From NCBI GenBank assembly GCA_041393395.1, contig JAWKKG010000003.1, positions 620,001 to 684,000 on the forward strand: a DNA stretch of 64,000 nucleotides. Direction: 5' to 3'. The position numbers and the translations under genes were made by a program. The notes under the pieces were generated by a model. The model had not been told where the DNA came from. It did no database searches and saw only the letters and a program-made list of their open reading frames with translations. Within the stretch, counting starts at the first letter, position 1, and the number at the start of each line of letters is the position of its first letter. This document shows, piece after piece, positions 62,265-64,000 of this stretch. Source of the DNA: JAGQIB01 sp041393395 (GTDB lineage: Bacteria > ARS69).

Positions 62265-63773
62265 TCAGTTTCCTGAACCGGGCGGGACAGGCACCCCGTC
62301 CTCGGCCGGGATCTCGTCCGGCGGGATCGGCTCCACGATGACCCGCGGGCGATCCGGGGAGCCCGCTTCCTCCGGCACCGCGGCCTCTCCCGAGGACTCC
62401 CGTTCGATCTCCAGCAGCGTGCGTGCGTGATCCTGCCAGCCCGCCTCGAGCGCGCTCGTGGTCAATCGCGTGTGGGCGTAGAGCGCGTCTCGGAACGTCT
62501 CGCCCGCGGCGAGGTCCTTCGCGATCGCTTCCACGGCGTCGATTCCGTAGAAGAACGCGAGATGGTCGATCAGTGCGCGCGCGAGCAGGGGGCCATCCGG
62601 CGTGAGGAAGAGCTGCGGATCCAGCACGTTCTCGTAGGACGGGATGCCGCGGCGGGCGAGGATCGATCGGTACGCCGACTCGAGTTCGGGACTCGGCGGA
62701 TAGACGCGCGCGTGCGCCAGGCCGTGGACCCACCAGCGCGGAGCGTCGCTCTGGTTCGGAGCGAGCTCCATGATCAGGGCCCAGCGCATGATCTCGCGCA
62801 GTCCCGTGGTGGACGGCACGGCGGCGCTCGTTCCCGGCATCTCGACGTAGAGGAGAGACTTGCCCCGAATCGACCCGACGACCTGCACGTGCAGGAACTC
62901 GCCGGTCGCCCGTTCGAGCGACGAGTGGTCGGGGAACGCGACGACCGTGATCGGTCGGGCCGTGAACCCGAGCTTCTCGGCCATGCCCTGCACCACGCCG
63001 GACGTGATCTTCGCGATCGTCTCGCCCTCCTGTTTCTTCGCCTGCGGAGGGCAGCGGAACGTGATCGGCTCGATGTCGTACGTCGAGTAGTCGGACGTGT
63101 CGACCGGCTCCGACGGCGTGAGCCGCTCTCCGCCCGCCGAGAACGTACCGACGGCCGCCGTCAGGGCGAGCCAGGGCAACGACCCGGCGATCCAGCGACG
63201 CCAGACCACCACGCCCCACTCGCGCAGTCCCCACACGGTCCAGATCACGGCGAGAATCACGAACGGATTCGTCAGCGCGAAGATCGCGTGCCAGCCCGGC
63301 GACACGTCGTCGCTGAGGAAACTCAGGTTCAGCGGCGGATCCGGTAGGCGGGTGAGCCACGCGAGCGCCGTCTTCGCGAACAGACCGATCGTGATCCAGA
63401 GCGAGGACCAGGCGACGAGCGAAGTGATGCACGAGTACGGACGGGATCCGCCCAGGAGGCGGAGGACGATCCAGGTGACCGCGCCGAGCAGGAACGTCAG
63501 TACGATCGGGACGATCGACGACCCGACCAGGAGCATGAGCTGGAAGCTGCTTCGCAGCTCCGACTCCGTCACGGTCGCCTGCGAGAGCATCGCCGGCGCG
63601 ATCATCGGGAACGCGATGCGGAAGGCCACGGTGGTGTACACGAGCGCGGCCGCGACGAGCGCGAACATCGGCAGAATGAACGTGGGCGCGCCGTCGAGCG
63701 CGGCGAACAAGGTGCGTGGCCGCACGAAGTCCGAGAGCCGGGGGCGCGCCGCGAGATGCGGCGCGGGCGTCAA
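62265..63773 (-). CDS. Yip1-type membrane protein with a degenerate gluzincin domain
   Basis: A 502-residue protein with five membrane segments in residues 1-215, Yip1-like (FILPMFALVAAALVYTTVAF, SIVPIVLTFLLGAVTWIVL, AIFALTNPFVILAVIWTVW). The soluble part (from about 230) has the layout of peptidase-MA-like proteins, but the metal-site region reads LREIMRWALIMEL (326-330 REIMR for HExxH) and RWWVHGLAHARV (347-356, His for the third-ligand Glu). It would be catalytically inactive and may act as a binding or scaffold module. The start is TTG 63773, overlapping the M24 stop. Confidence 0.75.
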   Translation of the reverse strand: MTPAPHLAARPRLSDFVRPRTLFAALDGAPTFILPMFALVAAALVYTTVAFRIAFPMIAPAMLSQATVTESELRSSFQLMLLVGSSIVPIVLTFLLGAVTWIVLRLLGGSRPYSCITSLVAWSSLWITIGLFAKTALAWLTRLPDPPLNLSFLSDDVSPGWHAIFALTNPFVILAVIWTVWGLREWGVVVWRRWIAGSLPWLALTAAVGTFSAGGERLTPSEPVDTSDYSTYDIEPITFRCPPQAKKQEGETIAKITSGVVQGMAEKLGFTARPITVVAFPDHSSLERATGEFLHVQVVGSIRGKSLLYVEMPGTSAAVPSTTGLREIMRWALIMELAPNQSDAPRWWVHGLAHARVYPPSPELESAYRSILARRGIPSYENVLDPQLFLTPDGPLLARALIDHLAFFYGIDAVEAIAKDLAAGETFRDALYAHTRLTTSALEAGWQDHARTLLEIERESSGEAAVPEEAGSPDRPRVIVEPIPPDEIPAEDGVPVPPGSGN

Positions 63774-64000
63774 GCCGGGACCTCCACCAGGGCCTTGGTC
63801 ACGGGAGTCAGGATCTCGGGCGCGCCGTCCGTCACGAGGATGGTGTCCTCCACGCGGACGCCGCCCACGCCCGACACGTACACGCCGGGCTCCACCGTCA
63901 GCACCATTCCCGGTTCGAGCACGAGTTCGGACGCATCCGAGTACCCGCCGCCGTCGTGAACGTCGAGGCCGATCGAGTGTCCCAGTCCGTGGATGAAGCG
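63770..64000 (-). CDS. M24 aminopeptidase (Xaa-Pro/PepP type), C-terminal part
   Basis: The frame is open from the right edge of the window to a TGA at 63770-63772. RFIHGLGHSIGLDVHD carries the metal-ligand His of the pita-bread fold. LEPGMVLTVEPGVYV carries the Glu ligand, and GVGGVRVEDTILVT the last Glu. It hydrolyses N-terminal X-Pro bonds or a related dipeptide. The N-terminal part is outside the window. The stop overlaps the TTG start of the membrane-protein gene. Confidence 0.93.
   Translation of the reverse strand, partial: RFIHGLGHSIGLDVHDGGGYSDASELVLEPGMVLTVEPGVYVSGVGGVRVEDTILVTDGAPEILTPVTKALVEVPA

Overview
The window is about two-thirds GC, densely coded on both strands, and uses GTG and TTG starts freely. 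It has no phage genes, insertion sequences or CRISPR array, so it reads as ordinary chromosome. Four secreted proteins end in the same FlgD-like Ig/sorting-type domain (NP...WDG..D..G..V..G.YF..L...R end). There are also Asp-box (BNR) secreted proteins, a DUF3078-type outer-membrane protein, a topoisomerase VI pair and the cell-envelope genes of a diderm. Together these suggest an uncultured bacterium of the FCB side of the tree (Eisenbacteria or Krumholzibacteriota-like). That assignment is inference; no rRNA is present.

Layout. 1-9.5 kb: TPR tail, a HARE-HTH winged-helix protein, CCA-adding enzyme, Trm112-like protein, a membrane glycosyltransferase-like protein, a sparse intergenic region with operator-like palindromes, a DinB-type protein, a DUF3078 outer-membrane protein, then mscL and mscS. 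9.5-16 kb (minus strand): a small secreted protein, a serine hydrolase, a PAP2 phosphatase, two SnoaL-like proteins with a threonine-aldolase-type enzyme, and a five-heme cytochrome with a sorting domain. 16-24 kb: an AlkX/YcaQ-type crosslink glycosylase, then a plus-strand operon of ABC ATPase, FMN glutamate-synthase-like protein and a giant ABC-2 permease/M1 peptidase fusion. 24-31.6 kb: secreted and TPR proteins, a CPXCG protein that lacks an ordinary start codon, a lipoprotein, then tag divergent from an mrfA-mrfB helicase/exonuclease pair.

31.6-38.4 kb: an Asp-box secreted protein, a translationally coupled pair (glycine-rich secreted protein and a protein of eight exact-length 16-residue repeats), a family-2 glycosyltransferase with a TPR-like tail, and an outer-membrane barrel behind a sigma-54-like promoter. 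38.4-42.6 kb: topoisomerase VI B and A with lysine-rich tails, divergent from an RluA synthase. 42.6-47.4 kb: a transketolase-like TPP enzyme coupled to an exported PCMT, then guaB. 47.4-50.5 kb: a secreted Cys-rich protein, a probable 6S RNA with its own promoter and terminator, an alpha/beta hydrolase and an unknown protein. 50.5-58 kb: a nitrilase-family amidase, then the minus-strand housekeeping cluster tRNA(CAU)-tilS-hpt-ftsH-folP-cdaA. 58-64 kb: a DNRLRE-type lipoprotein and an outer-membrane protein, another lipoprotein, a Yip1-type membrane protein with a degenerate peptidase domain, and the 3' end of an M24 peptidase.

The most notable items are the bacterial topoisomerase VI operon, the DAVSREV-repeat protein with its coupled partner, the permease-M1 fusion operon, the crosslink-repair genes, the 6S RNA, and the unusual operator architecture around 5.35-5.51 kb.
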